A DNA stretch of 64,000 nt from Sphaerochaeta sp. UBA5849 (GTDB taxonomy: Bacteria > Spirochaetota > Spirochaetia > Sphaerochaetales > Sphaerochaetaceae), in assembly GCA_002432715.1 (NCBI GenBank), contig DJGJ01000064.1, positions 4,796-68,795 on the forward strand, read 5' to 3'. Shown here in pieces: positions 44,514 to 53,236 of this stretch. The notes below the pieces were generated by a model that saw only the letters and a program-made list of their open reading frames with translations, did no database searches and had not been told where the DNA came from. The translations under genes and the position numbers were made by a program. Position 1 is the first letter of the stretch. The number at the start of each line of letters is the position of its first letter.

Positions 44514-45243
44514 CAAAGACAACGGTAAGGCCGAAGGTATCGCGGACATGCTGCATGAGCGCCAAAAGACCGAAGGTCTCGGTCGTATAGTGCCCTCCTG
44601 CGATAACCGTAATCCCGCCTTCTGCTGCATCATGATAGTGCTGATGCTCGAATTCACCGGTCACAAAGCAGTCAAGGCCGTCAGAGAGGGCGGCAAGCAC
44701 ATCCGAACCCGCACCTCCGCTGACAATGCCCACCTGGTGTATCAGCTCATTGCCGAAAGGCAGGATCAGGGGATTCTCGAATCCCAAACGAGAGGCGATC
44801 CAATCCGCACTGCGGCCCTCGCCAAGGGTCCCCTTGAACCCGAGCAGCCTTCCCTTATAGGGGCCAAAGCCCTGGATGTCCTGAAGGCCGAGCTTGTGCG
44901 CCATGACGATATTGTTTCCCACCTCACTGTGGGCATCCAGCGGAAGGTGGGCCGCATACAAATCAAGATTCCCCTCGATGAGAGTCTTCAACCTGGTATA
45001 GTGCGGCCCGCATACTGCAATCGGATTCCCCCAGAACAGACCGTGGTGCACCACCAAGAGGTCGGCATGCTCTTCCATCGCCTTCTCGAACGTGGCTTGG
45101 CAGGCGTCGACGGCAAAGGCAACGGTATGCACCTCGCGCTCCGACGGTCCCACCACCAAGGAATTAAGCGACCGATCGATTCCCTCAAAGGAGGCAACTT
45201 CCAAATACGCATCAAGATAGGAGACAAGTTCACTACGTTTCAT
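44491..45243 (-). CDS. Nif3-like dinuclear metal-centre protein
   Basis: A 250-residue member of the Nif3/YbgI/YqfO family, a hexameric toroid with two metals per subunit. Metal ligands are visible in LLVVHHGLFWGNP and AAHLPLDAHSEVGNN, and in the C-terminal EFEHQHYHDAAEGGITVIAGGHYTTE (the late HxxxE). The family has been suggested as GTP cyclohydrolase-like or a metal-binding regulator; the function is not settled. The start (MKRSELVSYLD) has only a very short upstream GAGG; a TATACT element lies 6 bases before the ATG. Divergent from the Lon-like gene. Confidence 0.9.
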   Translation of the reverse strand: MKRSELVSYLDAYLEVASFEGIDRSLNSLVVGPSEREVHTVAFAVDACQATFEKAMEEHADLLVVHHGLFWGNPIAVCGPHYTRLKTLIEGNLDLYAAHLPLDAHSEVGNNIVMAHKLGLQDIQGFGPYKGRLLGFKGTLGEGRSADWIASRLGFENPLILPFGNELIHQVGIVSGGAGSDVLAALSDGLDCFVTGEFEHQHYHDAAEGGITVIAGGHYTTETFGLLALMQHVRDTFGLTVVFVANPTGL

Positions 45244-45249
45244 AGCCTC

Positions 45250-45289
45250 AGTATAGAGAGTTGACACCTTTTGTTCCACCACCTATAGT
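45250..45289. promoter_or_regulatory. Overlapping divergent promoters of nif3 and the Lon-like gene
   Basis: Plus strand: TTGACA at 45261-45266, 17-base spacer, TATAGT at 45284-45289, six bases, then the ATG at 45296. This is the best promoter in the window. Minus strand: TATACT at 45255-45250 with a poor -35 (TGGAAC, 45278-45273), then six bases and the nif3 ATG. Both transcripts would be leaderless, and the two promoters occupy the same 40 bases. Confidence 0.7.
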
Positions 45290-45295
45290 TCGAGC

Positions 45296-47329
45296 ATGAC
45301 CGATACACAGGTGAGAGTAAAACCGCTCACATACGAAGAAGCTTCCTTTGACTTCGACCTTGCAACCATTCGAACATGCAGAGCTCTTGGCAGCAGCGAA
45401 CCGATTGTAGGCCAGCCGCGCGCCCTGAGAACCCTTGAACTGGGCCTTTCCCTCTCCAAAAGCGGCTACAATATTTTTGTCAGCGGCGACAGCGGCAGCG
45501 GCAGGCACAATGCAGTGCGACATGCAGTGCGGAATCTCAGGCATGACACTTCGTCATTGCGCGACCTGGTCTATGTCTACAACTTCCTGCAGCCCAACAG
45601 CCCCAGGGTTCTTACCTTCAATTGCGGGGACGGCCAACTTTTTTGTGACGCCGCAGAAGCCTTCAACCAGGAAATCCTTGCCCTTGCCCTGCACAAGCGG
45701 GACTTTTATGCAACGGCACTCCAGCTGCTCTCAGAGTTCGAATCCCAGTTCCCCCAAGCCTCGTTGCGCGACCATTTCGTCCATATACGTACGGACCTCA
45801 AGCGAATGGAAAGGCATATCCAGAACCTTGACGAAAAGGCCTGCAAGGTTGATCCGATCGCAACCAAATACCGGGCCAACCTCTTGGTCAACCATGCAAA
45901 AGCAACCGAAAGGCCCTTCATCATTGAAACTCATCCATCCTTTTCGAACCTGTTCGGTTCGGTGGACAGCAATCAGAACATGCCCCACCTTGCGTTGCAT
46001 GCGGGGACCCTGATGGAGGCGATTGGGGGCTTTTTGGTCATCGATGCCGAGGAGCTGCTCAGCGAGCAGGGCCTGTGGGATGCACTGAAACGCTACCTTG
46101 ATGCCAACGCCCTGACCGTTGAGAGCAACGTCATCACCAAGGGAGAGCTCCGAAGCCCTTTTATCAGGCCGCAGATGCCCCCGCTGCCGGTCAAAGTCAT
46201 CCTCATCGGCAGTGAAGAGACCTACGACACCCTTACCGAAGGGGATGAGCGCTTTCTCACCCTTTTCAAACTTTGTGCGCAGTTCGACTACTCCATGAAC
46301 CTCGATGAGAAGGCAATCGCCCAGACAATCGCAAACCTGGACAATTACGCAAAGACCAATGGGTTGCTCGACCTCAGCGATGAAGCCTTCCTCCAGCTGC
46401 TCAGATACAGCTGCTGGTATGTAGAGTCGCGTGAACACCTGAGCACCCAGTTCTCCACCCTCTACGACCTGCTTGAGGAGGCGAACTGGTGGGCTCACTA
46501 CCATCAGAAAAAGCAGATTGATGACCAGGTGGTCCTCACCGCCCATGCAGAGCGGGAGTATGCCAACGGCATCAGCGAAAGCAAGATCAACGAAGAGATC
46601 ATCAGCGGCGATATGATCATCAGCCTCACCGGCACCAAGATCGGCGTGGTCAACGGCTTGGCCGTCATGGACAGGGGAAGTGCCTCCTTCGGGACTCCGA
46701 CGGTGATCAGCTGCACTGTAGCCCCGGGCAACGAGGGCATTGTGAACATCGAGCATGAGGCAGGCCTGAGCGGGGAAATCCACGACAAGGGCCTGTTGAT
46801 TCTCGAGGGGTACCTGCGCAAGCACTATGCCCGAACCTTCCCGCTTTCCATCTATGCAGGAATTGCCTTCGAGCAGTCCTATGCCGAAGTGGATGGGGAC
46901 AGCGCCTCATCCAGCGAGCTGTATGCCTTGCTTTCAGCCATCGGCGAGCTTCCCGTGCGTCAGGACATAGCGGTAACCGGTTCAGTGAACCAGATGGGCA
47001 TGATCCAGCCGGTGGGCGGCATCAACGAGAAAATTGAAGGCTTCTTCCATACCTGCCAGGCGACCGGCCTCACCGGCAGGCAGGGAGTGATCATTCCTTT
47101 CCAGAATGTACGCAACCTGATTCTCGGCTATGAGGTGCTTGAAGCGATCAAGGCCAAACAATTCTTCATCTACCCCATCAAAACCATCGACGAGGGCATG
47201 CAGCTCTTGACTGAACGGCCGGCAGGCATCCGCAACGCAAAGGGCAACTACAGTGCCGGCAACTTCAACTACGATATCGAGGACAGGCTGAAAAAGATGT
47301 ATCAGGCGGTCCTAGCCAACAGAGGCTAG
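45296..47329 (+). CDS. Lon-like protease with AAA_32 ATPase domain
   Basis: A 677-residue protein of the LonB/YcbZ-like group: N-terminal AAA_32-type ATPase with an inserted helical region, then a C-terminal S16 Lon protease domain. The catalytic serine is in VDGDSASSSELYALLS and the lysine in GGINEKIEGFF. The Walker A loop reads GDSGSGRHN, with arginine for lysine, which I believe is frequent in this family. Whether it hydrolyses ATP is unclear. No membrane segment is apparent. Its promoter leaves no room for a leader. The 3' end overlaps the convergent MATE gene by 18 bases. Confidence 0.88.
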   Translation: MTDTQVRVKPLTYEEASFDFDLATIRTCRALGSSEPIVGQPRALRTLELGLSLSKSGYNIFVSGDSGSGRHNAVRHAVRNLRHDTSSLRDLVYVYNFLQPNSPRVLTFNCGDGQLFCDAAEAFNQEILALALHKRDFYATALQLLSEFESQFPQASLRDHFVHIRTDLKRMERHIQNLDEKACKVDPIATKYRANLLVNHAKATERPFIIETHPSFSNLFGSVDSNQNMPHLALHAGTLMEAIGGFLVIDAEELLSEQGLWDALKRYLDANALTVESNVITKGELRSPFIRPQMPPLPVKVILIGSEETYDTLTEGDERFLTLFKLCAQFDYSMNLDEKAIAQTIANLDNYAKTNGLLDLSDEAFLQLLRYSCWYVESREHLSTQFSTLYDLLEEANWWAHYHQKKQIDDQVVLTAHAEREYANGISESKINEEIISGDMIISLTGTKIGVVNGLAVMDRGSASFGTPTVISCTVAPGNEGIVNIEHEAGLSGEIHDKGLLILEGYLRKHYARTFPLSIYAGIAFEQSYAEVDGDSASSSELYALLSAIGELPVRQDIAVTGSVNQMGMIQPVGGINEKIEGFFHTCQATGLTGRQGVIIPFQNVRNLILGYEVLEAIKAKQFFIYPIKTIDEGMQLLTERPAGIRNAKGNYSAGNFNYDIEDRLKKMYQAVLANRG

Positions 47330-48688
47330 GCTCTGCAGCCGCTTCAAGAAAGGCAGGATGTAGGCAAGCGACAGGACAAAGGTAAGCACATCAGCGATGG
47401 GCTGGGCAAGCTGCAAACCGACAATTCCGACCAAACCGGGAAGCAGGGCAATGACCGGAATGAAGAAGAAACCCTGCCTGGCCAAGGCCAAAACCGAGCT
47501 CGAACTGCTGTGTCCGGTGCTTTGGAACACCATCCCGCTCAAGGTGTTGAAGGCTGACAGGGGCATCAGGATGCATTGGTACCGTATGGCAACCGTCCCG
47601 ATGGCGATGACAGCCGGGTCGGAGAGAAACAACAACATGATGTAGTGCGCTGTGGCAAAACAAATCACACCGATGAAGGTGAAGGCCAACACCCCGGTAC
47701 GTACACAAAACTTGAAGGCTTCGATCAGGCGGTCGTAGCGCTTGGCCCCCCAGCTGAATCCGGCAACCGGCTGCAACCCTTGTCCGAATCCGATCAAGGC
47801 CGAGTTGAGGAACTGCATCACGCGCGTGGTGATGGACATCGCGGCAATCGCCACGTCGCCGAAGGGGGCGGAAAAAACGTTCAAGCAGATTGCAGAGACG
47901 GTGTGCAGCATGGTCCGAAAGAGCGAAGGGGCACCGACGGTGAAGATATTCCGGTAAATCCACCACTTCAGTTTCACATGGCGCACAGACAGATGCAGGT
48001 TGCTTCTTCTCTTGACGAAATGAGAAAAGAGGATGAAAAAACTGACGCCTTGACTAAGAACCGTTGCAAGGGCGGCCCCCCTGATGCCCATATCCAGGGC
48101 GAAGATGAAAATCGGATCGAGAATCACATTGAGAACGGCCCCGCTGCTCATCCCGAGCATGCCAAGGTGGGCCTTGCCTTCCGATCGGAGGTTGTTGTTC
48201 ATCGTATAGCAGACCGTCATCCAAGGGGCGCCGATGAGAATCACCGAGGCATAGCGCTCTGCCTCGGGTGCAATGGTCGGTGTGGCACCAAGAAACCGTA
48301 CCAGCGAACCGGTTCCCGCCAACCCCAGCAGGGTGAAGATCATGGCGATGCCCATCGAGGTGAAAAAAGCGGTACTGAAGACCTCGTCGGCTTCAGTGCG
48401 TTTCTTAGAGCCGAGCAAGCGCGAAACCGTATTGGCCGAGCCTTGGCCGAATGTGATGCCGATCGACTGGATGATGCTCATGATTGAATAGACAATCCCC
48501 ACCGCAGCACTGCTCTCGGTGCCCAATCGGCTGACAAAAATCGTATCGGTCATTGAATAGAAGGAGGTGATGAGCATGCCGATGATCGTCGGGGCGGCCA
48601 ACTGCAGGATGAGCGACTGTACCGGTTGCTCGGTCATCCGCTGATAGTTCTGCTCTGCATTGAGAGAGGGGGTGCGCATCAGTTTCAT
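47312..48688 (-). CDS. MATE-family efflux transporter
   Basis: A 458-residue multidrug/sodium-type exporter with twelve predicted helices in two halves (APTIIGMLITSFYSMTDTIFVSRLG at the start of the first, GAPSLFRTMLHTVSAICLNVF at the start of the second). The paired GQGLQPVAGFSWGAKRY motif is typical of the family. Substrate unknown. Its start overlaps the methyltransferase stop by 4 bases, so it is the last gene of an rsmI-trmH-MATE unit. Confidence 0.9.
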   Translation of the reverse strand: MKLMRTPSLNAEQNYQRMTEQPVQSLILQLAAPTIIGMLITSFYSMTDTIFVSRLGTESSAAVGIVYSIMSIIQSIGITFGQGSANTVSRLLGSKKRTEADEVFSTAFFTSMGIAMIFTLLGLAGTGSLVRFLGATPTIAPEAERYASVILIGAPWMTVCYTMNNNLRSEGKAHLGMLGMSSGAVLNVILDPIFIFALDMGIRGAALATVLSQGVSFFILFSHFVKRRSNLHLSVRHVKLKWWIYRNIFTVGAPSLFRTMLHTVSAICLNVFSAPFGDVAIAAMSITTRVMQFLNSALIGFGQGLQPVAGFSWGAKRYDRLIEAFKFCVRTGVLAFTFIGVICFATAHYIMLLFLSDPAVIAIGTVAIRYQCILMPLSAFNTLSGMVFQSTGHSSSSSVLALARQGFFFIPVIALLPGLVGIVGLQLAQPIADVLTFVLSLAYILPFLKRLQSLASVG

Positions 48689-49485
48689 ACGGTGAACCAG
48701 CCATGCATCATGATCCCGGCGGCTACTGCAACATTGAGGGAACCTTTGGTCCCGGCTTGCACGATGGAAAGCCTGCCCAGCGATGCTTCTGAGGCGCCAA
48801 GCAAAGCCGGGCTCACCCCCAGCTCCTCACTGCCGATCACGGCAACCCCCTTGGAGGGGAATGCAAATGCATCAAGCTCGGTCCCCCCGGTTTCCAGGGC
48901 AAACAGCGGAAGGTCGAGTGCTTGCAACCGCTCAAGCATGGCCTCCTCGCCGATCACCTCATGCTCTACGGTTTGGGTGCACCCACGGCTTGTCTTGAGT
49001 GCCCGGCTATGGTCGACGGCGGCGCACCCCTCAATGAGATAGATTTTCTGGATGCCGAACGAGTCTGCAGAACGGAAGATGGAACCGATGTTGTAGGGTG
49101 AGCGGATCCGGTCAAGGACGAGGATATGATCGAGGATCGTACGCCGGCTCGCATCGAGGTTTCCCAGTTCATCGATAAAATCCCAATCGGCACTATCAGT
49201 TCCCAATGCCTGCAAGAGCAGGTAGTGGATATCATCGCACGTTACCGCCAGATCCAGGCCTTGCACCACCCCAAGTTTCCTGCCAAGAGTGAGCAGGCGG
49301 GAGCGTTCATCTTCAGCAAGCACGGCTTGGAACTGTGCAGAGTCAAACAGACCGGCCAAGGCTGAAAGATATACCCGATCGTGCTGATTGCGCAGTGCGA
49401 GCTTCGCCTGCTGGTGAAACAGCAGGGCGCACTTGCGTACGCATGTGCGATCTCCGAGTGTCCTAAGCTTCGCTATCGTTATCAT
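48685..49485 (-). CDS. SpoU/TrmH-family RNA 2'-O-methyltransferase
   Basis: A 266-residue SPOUT enzyme methylating ribose 2'-OH in rRNA or tRNA. Motif 1 is LDRIRSPYNIGSIFRSADSFG, motif 2 VAVIGSEELGVSPALL, motif 3 LSIVQAGTKGSLNVAVAAGI; the knot and catalytic arginine are intact. The N-terminal 110 residues are a helical extension (TCVRKCALLFHQQAKLALRN). Whether it is a tRNA Gm18 or 23S rRNA enzyme cannot be decided. Overlaps rsmI by 23 bases. Confidence 0.9.
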   Translation of the reverse strand: MITIAKLRTLGDRTCVRKCALLFHQQAKLALRNQHDRVYLSALAGLFDSAQFQAVLAEDERSRLLTLGRKLGVVQGLDLAVTCDDIHYLLLQALGTDSADWDFIDELGNLDASRRTILDHILVLDRIRSPYNIGSIFRSADSFGIQKIYLIEGCAAVDHSRALKTSRGCTQTVEHEVIGEEAMLERLQALDLPLFALETGGTELDAFAFPSKGVAVIGSEELGVSPALLGASEASLGRLSIVQAGTKGSLNVAVAAGIMMHGWFTV

Positions 49486-50170
49486 CGTCTTCGCTCACCT
49501 GCCTGGGAGCCACCAATACGGCGAACTCCCCCTTGATTGCATCCCTGCCTGCAAGCGTGGAGGCAACCTCGCCTGCACTACCTTGGAGAAACTCCTCAAA
49601 CTTCTTGGTCATCTCCCGACCAGCCACCACCATCCGCTTCGCATCGAGGGCGGCTATCTCCTCCAAAGTTTTTACGATGCGGAAGGGGGATTCATAGAGG
49701 ACGAATGCCTCATCGCGTTCCAACAATTGCACAAGGCGCTTGGTCCTTCTGCCTTTCCTGGGGCTGAGAAATCCCTCGAAGGTGAAGCTCTTGCCGACAT
49801 AACCGGCAACGCTTACCAAAGTTGCAACGGCGCTGGGGCCGGGGATGGGGACGATGGGAAAACCCGCCTCCCTGACGGCGGTGACGACCCTGGCTCCCGG
49901 GTCGCTGATCCCGGGGGTTCCGGCATCGCTGACGAAAGCTACATCCAATCCACTGCCCAAGAGCTCAACAATGCCTTTGGCCGAGTTGATTTCGTTATGG
50001 GCGTGACAAGCGATCAGGCGCTTGGAAATTTCAAAATGATTCAGCAGCTGCTGGGTGTGGCGGGTGTCCTCGCAGGCGATCACATCCACGCTTTTCAGCG
50101 TCTGTACAGCCCGGTAGGTGATATCCTCAAGGTTCCCGATCGGTGTCGCCACCATATAGAAAGTACTCAT
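49463..50170 (-). CDS. rsmI: 16S rRNA (cytidine-1402-2'-O)-methyltransferase
   Basis: Methylates C1402 in the decoding centre. 235 residues of the tetrapyrrole-methylase fold: YMVATPIGNLEDITYRAV at the N-terminus, ACEDTRHTQQLLNHF, FVSDAGTPGISDPG and PIPGPSAVATLVSVAG are all diagnostic. Ends in an acidic tail (SEDDDNDSEA). Head of the minus-strand unit with the SpoU and MATE genes; no clear ribosome site precedes the ATG. Confidence 0.95.
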   Translation of the reverse strand: MSTFYMVATPIGNLEDITYRAVQTLKSVDVIACEDTRHTQQLLNHFEISKRLIACHAHNEINSAKGIVELLGSGLDVAFVSDAGTPGISDPGARVVTAVREAGFPIVPIPGPSAVATLVSVAGYVGKSFTFEGFLSPRKGRRTKRLVQLLERDEAFVLYESPFRIVKTLEEIAALDAKRMVVAGREMTKKFEEFLQGSAGEVASTLAGRDAIKGEFAVLVAPRQVSEDDDNDSEA

Positions 50171-50328
50171 GAGCTTCAGTCTACATGTTCTGTTGCGTCC
50201 TTACAAGCACGATGGATTGGCATCGTTTCCCATGCTGTTTGGTATTTTTTACCACAGCAAGGCAAAAACCGACCAATTCTGCGCTGTCCGAAACAAAAAA
50301 CCTAGGAAAAGTACGTGTTTGGAAAAGT

Positions 50329-50344
50329 TGGCACGCCATCTGCA
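50329..50344 (+). promoter_or_regulatory. Sigma-54 promoter of the first psp module
   Basis: TGGCACGCCATCTGCA: the -24 GG and -12 GC are exactly 10 bases apart and the flanks match the TGGCAC-N5-TTGCA consensus. Start is expected near 50354, about 50 bases before pspA1. Confidence 0.88.
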
Positions 50345-50402
50345 TATGTATCTACGTAACAACGAAACCACAACAGCCACCCGGTGGCGAAAGGAGACAA
50401 TG

Positions 50403-51077
50403 ATGCAGATGTTTAAAAGAATCGCCGATATCTTCAACTCACACGTCAACAGTGCTTTGGACAAGCTTGAAGATCCGGCAAAGATGATCAGCCTGATGAT
50501 CACCGAACTGGAGGATACCCAGACCAAGGCCCGTTCTTCCATGGCAGCCCGCAAAGCGGAGCAAGCAAGCCTGGAGAGAGAAAAGGCCGAGTTTGAGAAA
50601 TCCGTCCTTCGTTGGGAAGACCGTGCAAAGCTGGCCATCACCAATGGTCGTGAGGACCTGGCCCGCGAAGCCCTCCTGGAGAAAAAGCATGCCGCAGAGC
50701 AGGTACAGCGCATTGAAGAGCAGCTTGCCAATCTGACTTCCATCCTTGCAAGCCAGAGTGCCCAGCTCATCCAGATCGCCGACAAGCTCAAGGAAGTCAA
50801 GGACAAACAGCAGATCCTCGTCCAGAGAGCAAGAAGCGCCAAGGAGAAGAAGCAGGTTGCCCAAACGCTGAAAAGCAGCGACAGTGCAGACCTTGCCCGC
50901 AAGTTCAGCGAGCTTGAAAGCAAGATCGAGCGGATGGAAGCCGATGCCGAGATGGCCGGTTATCATGGGAAGCCCTCAGCCAGTGACGAGTTTGCCAGAA
51001 TGGAATCCGATAGCACCATCGAGGCCGAGCTTGAGAGTTTGAAACAGTCTATGACCAAGAAGAAGGAGCAGAAATAA
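50403..51077 (+). CDS. pspA: Phage-shock protein A homologue, copy 1
   Basis: A 224-residue PspA/IM30-family protein, almost entirely coiled-coil, that binds stressed membranes and in proteobacteria inhibits PspF. The amphipathic start (MQMFKRIADIFNSHVNSALD) is followed by LEDPAKMISLMITELEDT and the conserved RWEDRAKLAITNGREDLAREALLEK. The ATG at 50403 is taken because AAAGGAG lies 6 bases upstream; the long reading frame before it covers the sigma-54 promoter and is not coding. Overlaps pspC by 3 bases (TAATG). Confidence 0.94.
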   Translation: MQMFKRIADIFNSHVNSALDKLEDPAKMISLMITELEDTQTKARSSMAARKAEQASLEREKAEFEKSVLRWEDRAKLAITNGREDLAREALLEKKHAAEQVQRIEEQLANLTSILASQSAQLIQIADKLKEVKDKQQILVQRARSAKEKKQVAQTLKSSDSADLARKFSELESKIERMEADAEMAGYHGKPSASDEFARMESDSTIEAELESLKQSMTKKKEQK

Positions 51078-51280
51078 TGTATTACGACAGAGAAGAGGAT
51101 CGTACCCTGTATCGTGAAAGACGGGGCATGATATTGGGAGTGTTCCAAGGATTGGCCACCTGGTCGGGGCTTCCAGTACTCCTGCTCAGAATCATCGGCC
51201 TTATCCTGCTCTTCTCGGTTGGATTCGTTCCGATGGCCATCGCCTACATCCTGACAGCACTCATGCTGCCTTCACGATAA
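51077..51280 (+). CDS. PspC-domain protein, copy 1
   Basis: A 67-residue protein formed by a single PspC domain: charged N-terminus (YDREEDRTLYRERRG), then GVFQGLATWSGLPVLLLRII and a membrane-spanning hairpin. In proteobacteria PspC sits in the inner membrane and transmits stress to the PspA-PspF pair. Coupled to pspA1, with a terminator after it. Confidence 0.9.
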   Translation: MYYDREEDRTLYRERRGMILGVFQGLATWSGLPVLLLRIIGLILLFSVGFVPMAIAYILTALMLPSR

Positions 51281-51324
51281 CCGAATCAGACGTTTTTTCA
51301 TGACTGTCATTGAGTTTCTTCCTT

Positions 51325-51360
51325 GAGCAGGACATTATTTGGTGTCCTGCTCTTCTTCTT
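51325..51360 (+). terminator. Terminator after pspC copy 1, inside the 3' end of pspF
   Basis: GAGCAGGACA pairs with TGTCCTGCTC around an 8-base loop, followed by TTCTTCTT on the plus strand. The hairpin contains the last codons and stop of the convergent pspF, so the two functions share sequence. Confidence 0.8.
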
Positions 51361-52354
51361 GCAGACGGTCCTGATATTTGCGGTACAGCCCCCGCAACTG
51401 ATCATAGGTCAGATTGAGCAGCTTGGCCGCCTCTTTCTGGTTGCCTGAAGCCATCTTCAGTGCTTGACGCAGATACTTGAGGTCCAATTCCAGGCGGGCC
51501 GTCTCAAACTGACGCAAATCAAGTTCTGCTTCCTGCAAGGGAGGATCGGTGATTTCCTGACTCTTTTGCTTGAAAGGATTGTCGAAGGGGTTGAACTCCA
51601 GGTATTCGATCAAGGAAGCATCACTGCGATAAACGGCCCGCTCAACGACATTCTTCAACTCACGAACATTTCCAGGCCAAGGATAGCCAAGCATCTGGGA
51701 GATGACGGAGTCAGTGAAGGAAGGCATCTCCTTGCGCCCGCACTCAAGAGCCATCTTGGAGGCGAAATACGTGGCCAGGAGAATGATATCCTCGCCCCGT
51801 TCTCGAAGCGGGGGAAGAAACAGAACCTCGAAGGAGAGCCGGTCCAGCAAATCCTCCTTGAACTTCCCTTCCTTGCACAAGGACGGCAGATCGGAATTGG
51901 TCGCCCCGATGATCCGCACGTTTGTTTCATGGGTCACCGAAGAGCCCACCCGCTCATAGGTGCCGTACTCGACCACCCGAAGGATTTTTTCCTGGACTTC
52001 CAAGGGGATCAGGCCGATCTCGTCCAAAAAGAGCGTCCCTCCTTCGGCTTCCTCGAATCTTCCCTTGCGGGTTTTCTGTGCTCCGGTGAAGGCACCTTGC
52101 TCATAGCCGAAGAGTTCGGTTTCGATAAGGGATGGAGGAAGGGCTGCGCAGTTGACCGTCACCAAGTTCTGCTGCCAACGCTGAGAGAGGAAGTGAAGAC
52201 GCCTGGCGGCAATCTCCTTGCCGCTGCCCCGCTCCCCTACAAGCAGCACCGAGCGATTGACGGTTGCAGCCCGGCTGAGTTTGCTTTGGAAGTCCAAAAA
52301 GACTTCACTCTCACCCAAGGGTTGTTGGTTGTATCCGGCTTGCACGGCTTCCAT
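51335..52354 (-). CDS. pspF: Sigma-54-dependent activator PspF
   Basis: A 339-residue bacterial enhancer-binding protein that remodels sigma-54 polymerase with ATP. It lacks an N-terminal sensory domain, as PspF does. Visible: Walker A GERGSGKEI, the sigma-54 contact loop GAFTGA, Walker B TLFLDEIG, the GNVREL arginine-finger region and a C-terminal Fis-type helix-turn-helix (ASGNQKEAAKLLNLTYDQLRG). The ATG at 52354 is chosen over a GTG three codons upstream because GAGGTG precedes it at good spacing. It lies between two sigma-54 psp promoters, both presumably its targets, with PspA as its inhibitor (inference from E. coli). Confidence 0.93.
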   Translation of the reverse strand: MEAVQAGYNQQPLGESEVFLDFQSKLSRAATVNRSVLLVGERGSGKEIAARRLHFLSQRWQQNLVTVNCAALPPSLIETELFGYEQGAFTGAQKTRKGRFEEAEGGTLFLDEIGLIPLEVQEKILRVVEYGTYERVGSSVTHETNVRIIGATNSDLPSLCKEGKFKEDLLDRLSFEVLFLPPLRERGEDIILLATYFASKMALECGRKEMPSFTDSVISQMLGYPWPGNVRELKNVVERAVYRSDASLIEYLEFNPFDNPFKQKSQEITDPPLQEAELDLRQFETARLELDLKYLRQALKMASGNQKEAAKLLNLTYDQLRGLYRKYQDRLQEEEQDTK

Positions 52355-52501
52355 ATACTTCACCTCACTTGGTAAATTTAGCCATCCTTGGCAGGTTTCA
52401 CCAGCGTCAGGGTAGCACAGCTTGGACAGTGCGAAAAGAGGAGGGGCCGCAATCCTCGATAAAATGGCGATTTAGATACTTTTTATCAATCTTTTAATAG
52501 T

Positions 52502-52517
52502 TGGCACGATTCGTGCA
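52502..52517 (+). promoter_or_regulatory. Sigma-54 promoter of the second psp module
   Basis: TGGCACGATTCGTGCA, with GG and GC exactly 10 bases apart. The first seven bases equal those of the other psp promoter. An inverted repeat GATAAAA (52458-52464) / TTTTATC (52481-52487) just upstream is a candidate PspF site, though closer to the promoter than usual. The 211-base gap from pspF holds nothing else that I recognise. Confidence 0.88.
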
Positions 52518-52565
52518 TCTAGATTTTCACGAACACAGGTGGTACTACTACCTAAGGAGAGAAGT

Positions 52566-53222
52566 ATGGGAGTGTTTTCAAGATTCTTAGATATAGTCAA
52601 CGCAAATATCAACTCACTGCTCGACAAGGCGGAAGATCCGGAAAAAATGATCAAGTTGATGATGCAGGAGATGGAAGATACCCTGATCGAGCTGAAGAGT
52701 TCCTGCGCTGCAAAAATGGCCAGCAGAGCCAAAACCGAACGCACCTACAAGGAGGCGCTCAGTGCCGTCGACCGCTGGCAGAGCAGAGCGGAGCTTGCCA
52801 TCAGCAAAGGGCGGGAAGATCTGGCCAGGGAAGCTCTCTTGGAGCGAAAGCAGGCCAAGGCATCCCTTGATCAGTTGCAGGCTGAACTTGCCGCGTATGA
52901 TGACTTGATCAGGACCGCAAAGAGCGAAATCAATCAAATCGAGGACAAGCTCACCACAGTCAAGCAGAAGTATCAGATGATGGTTGAACGGGCAAAGCGT
53001 GCACGTGAGGAGCAGGCGGCACAAGATGCTCTCAAGCGCGCCGGCGACAGCAGCACCTTCGGTCGATTCAGTGATATGGAAGAGAAGATCGACCGGATGC
53101 AGGCAAACAATGAGATGGGTCGGTCCGCCAATTCTTCTCTCGACGATAAGTTCAGAGACCTGGAAGAGATGGACGACATTGATGCCGAAATCGCTGAACT
53201 GCGCAAGCGTGCCGGCTTGTAA
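52566..53222 (+). CDS. pspA: Phage-shock protein A homologue, copy 2
   Basis: A 218-residue second PspA (MGVFSRFLDIVNANINSLLD). The same coiled-coil plan and the conserved DRWQSRAELAISKGREDLAREALLE block are present, but it differs clearly from copy 1, so the duplication is old or one copy was acquired. AGGAGAG lies 4 bases before the ATG. Its acidic end (LEEMDDIDAEIAELRKRAGL) resembles proteobacterial PspA more than copy 1 does. Heads a four-gene module. Confidence 0.94.
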   Translation: MGVFSRFLDIVNANINSLLDKAEDPEKMIKLMMQEMEDTLIELKSSCAAKMASRAKTERTYKEALSAVDRWQSRAELAISKGREDLAREALLERKQAKASLDQLQAELAAYDDLIRTAKSEINQIEDKLTTVKQKYQMMVERAKRAREEQAAQDALKRAGDSSTFGRFSDMEEKIDRMQANNEMGRSANSSLDDKFRDLEEMDDIDAEIAELRKRAGL

Positions 53223-53236
53223 AGTAGAGGAAGAAC

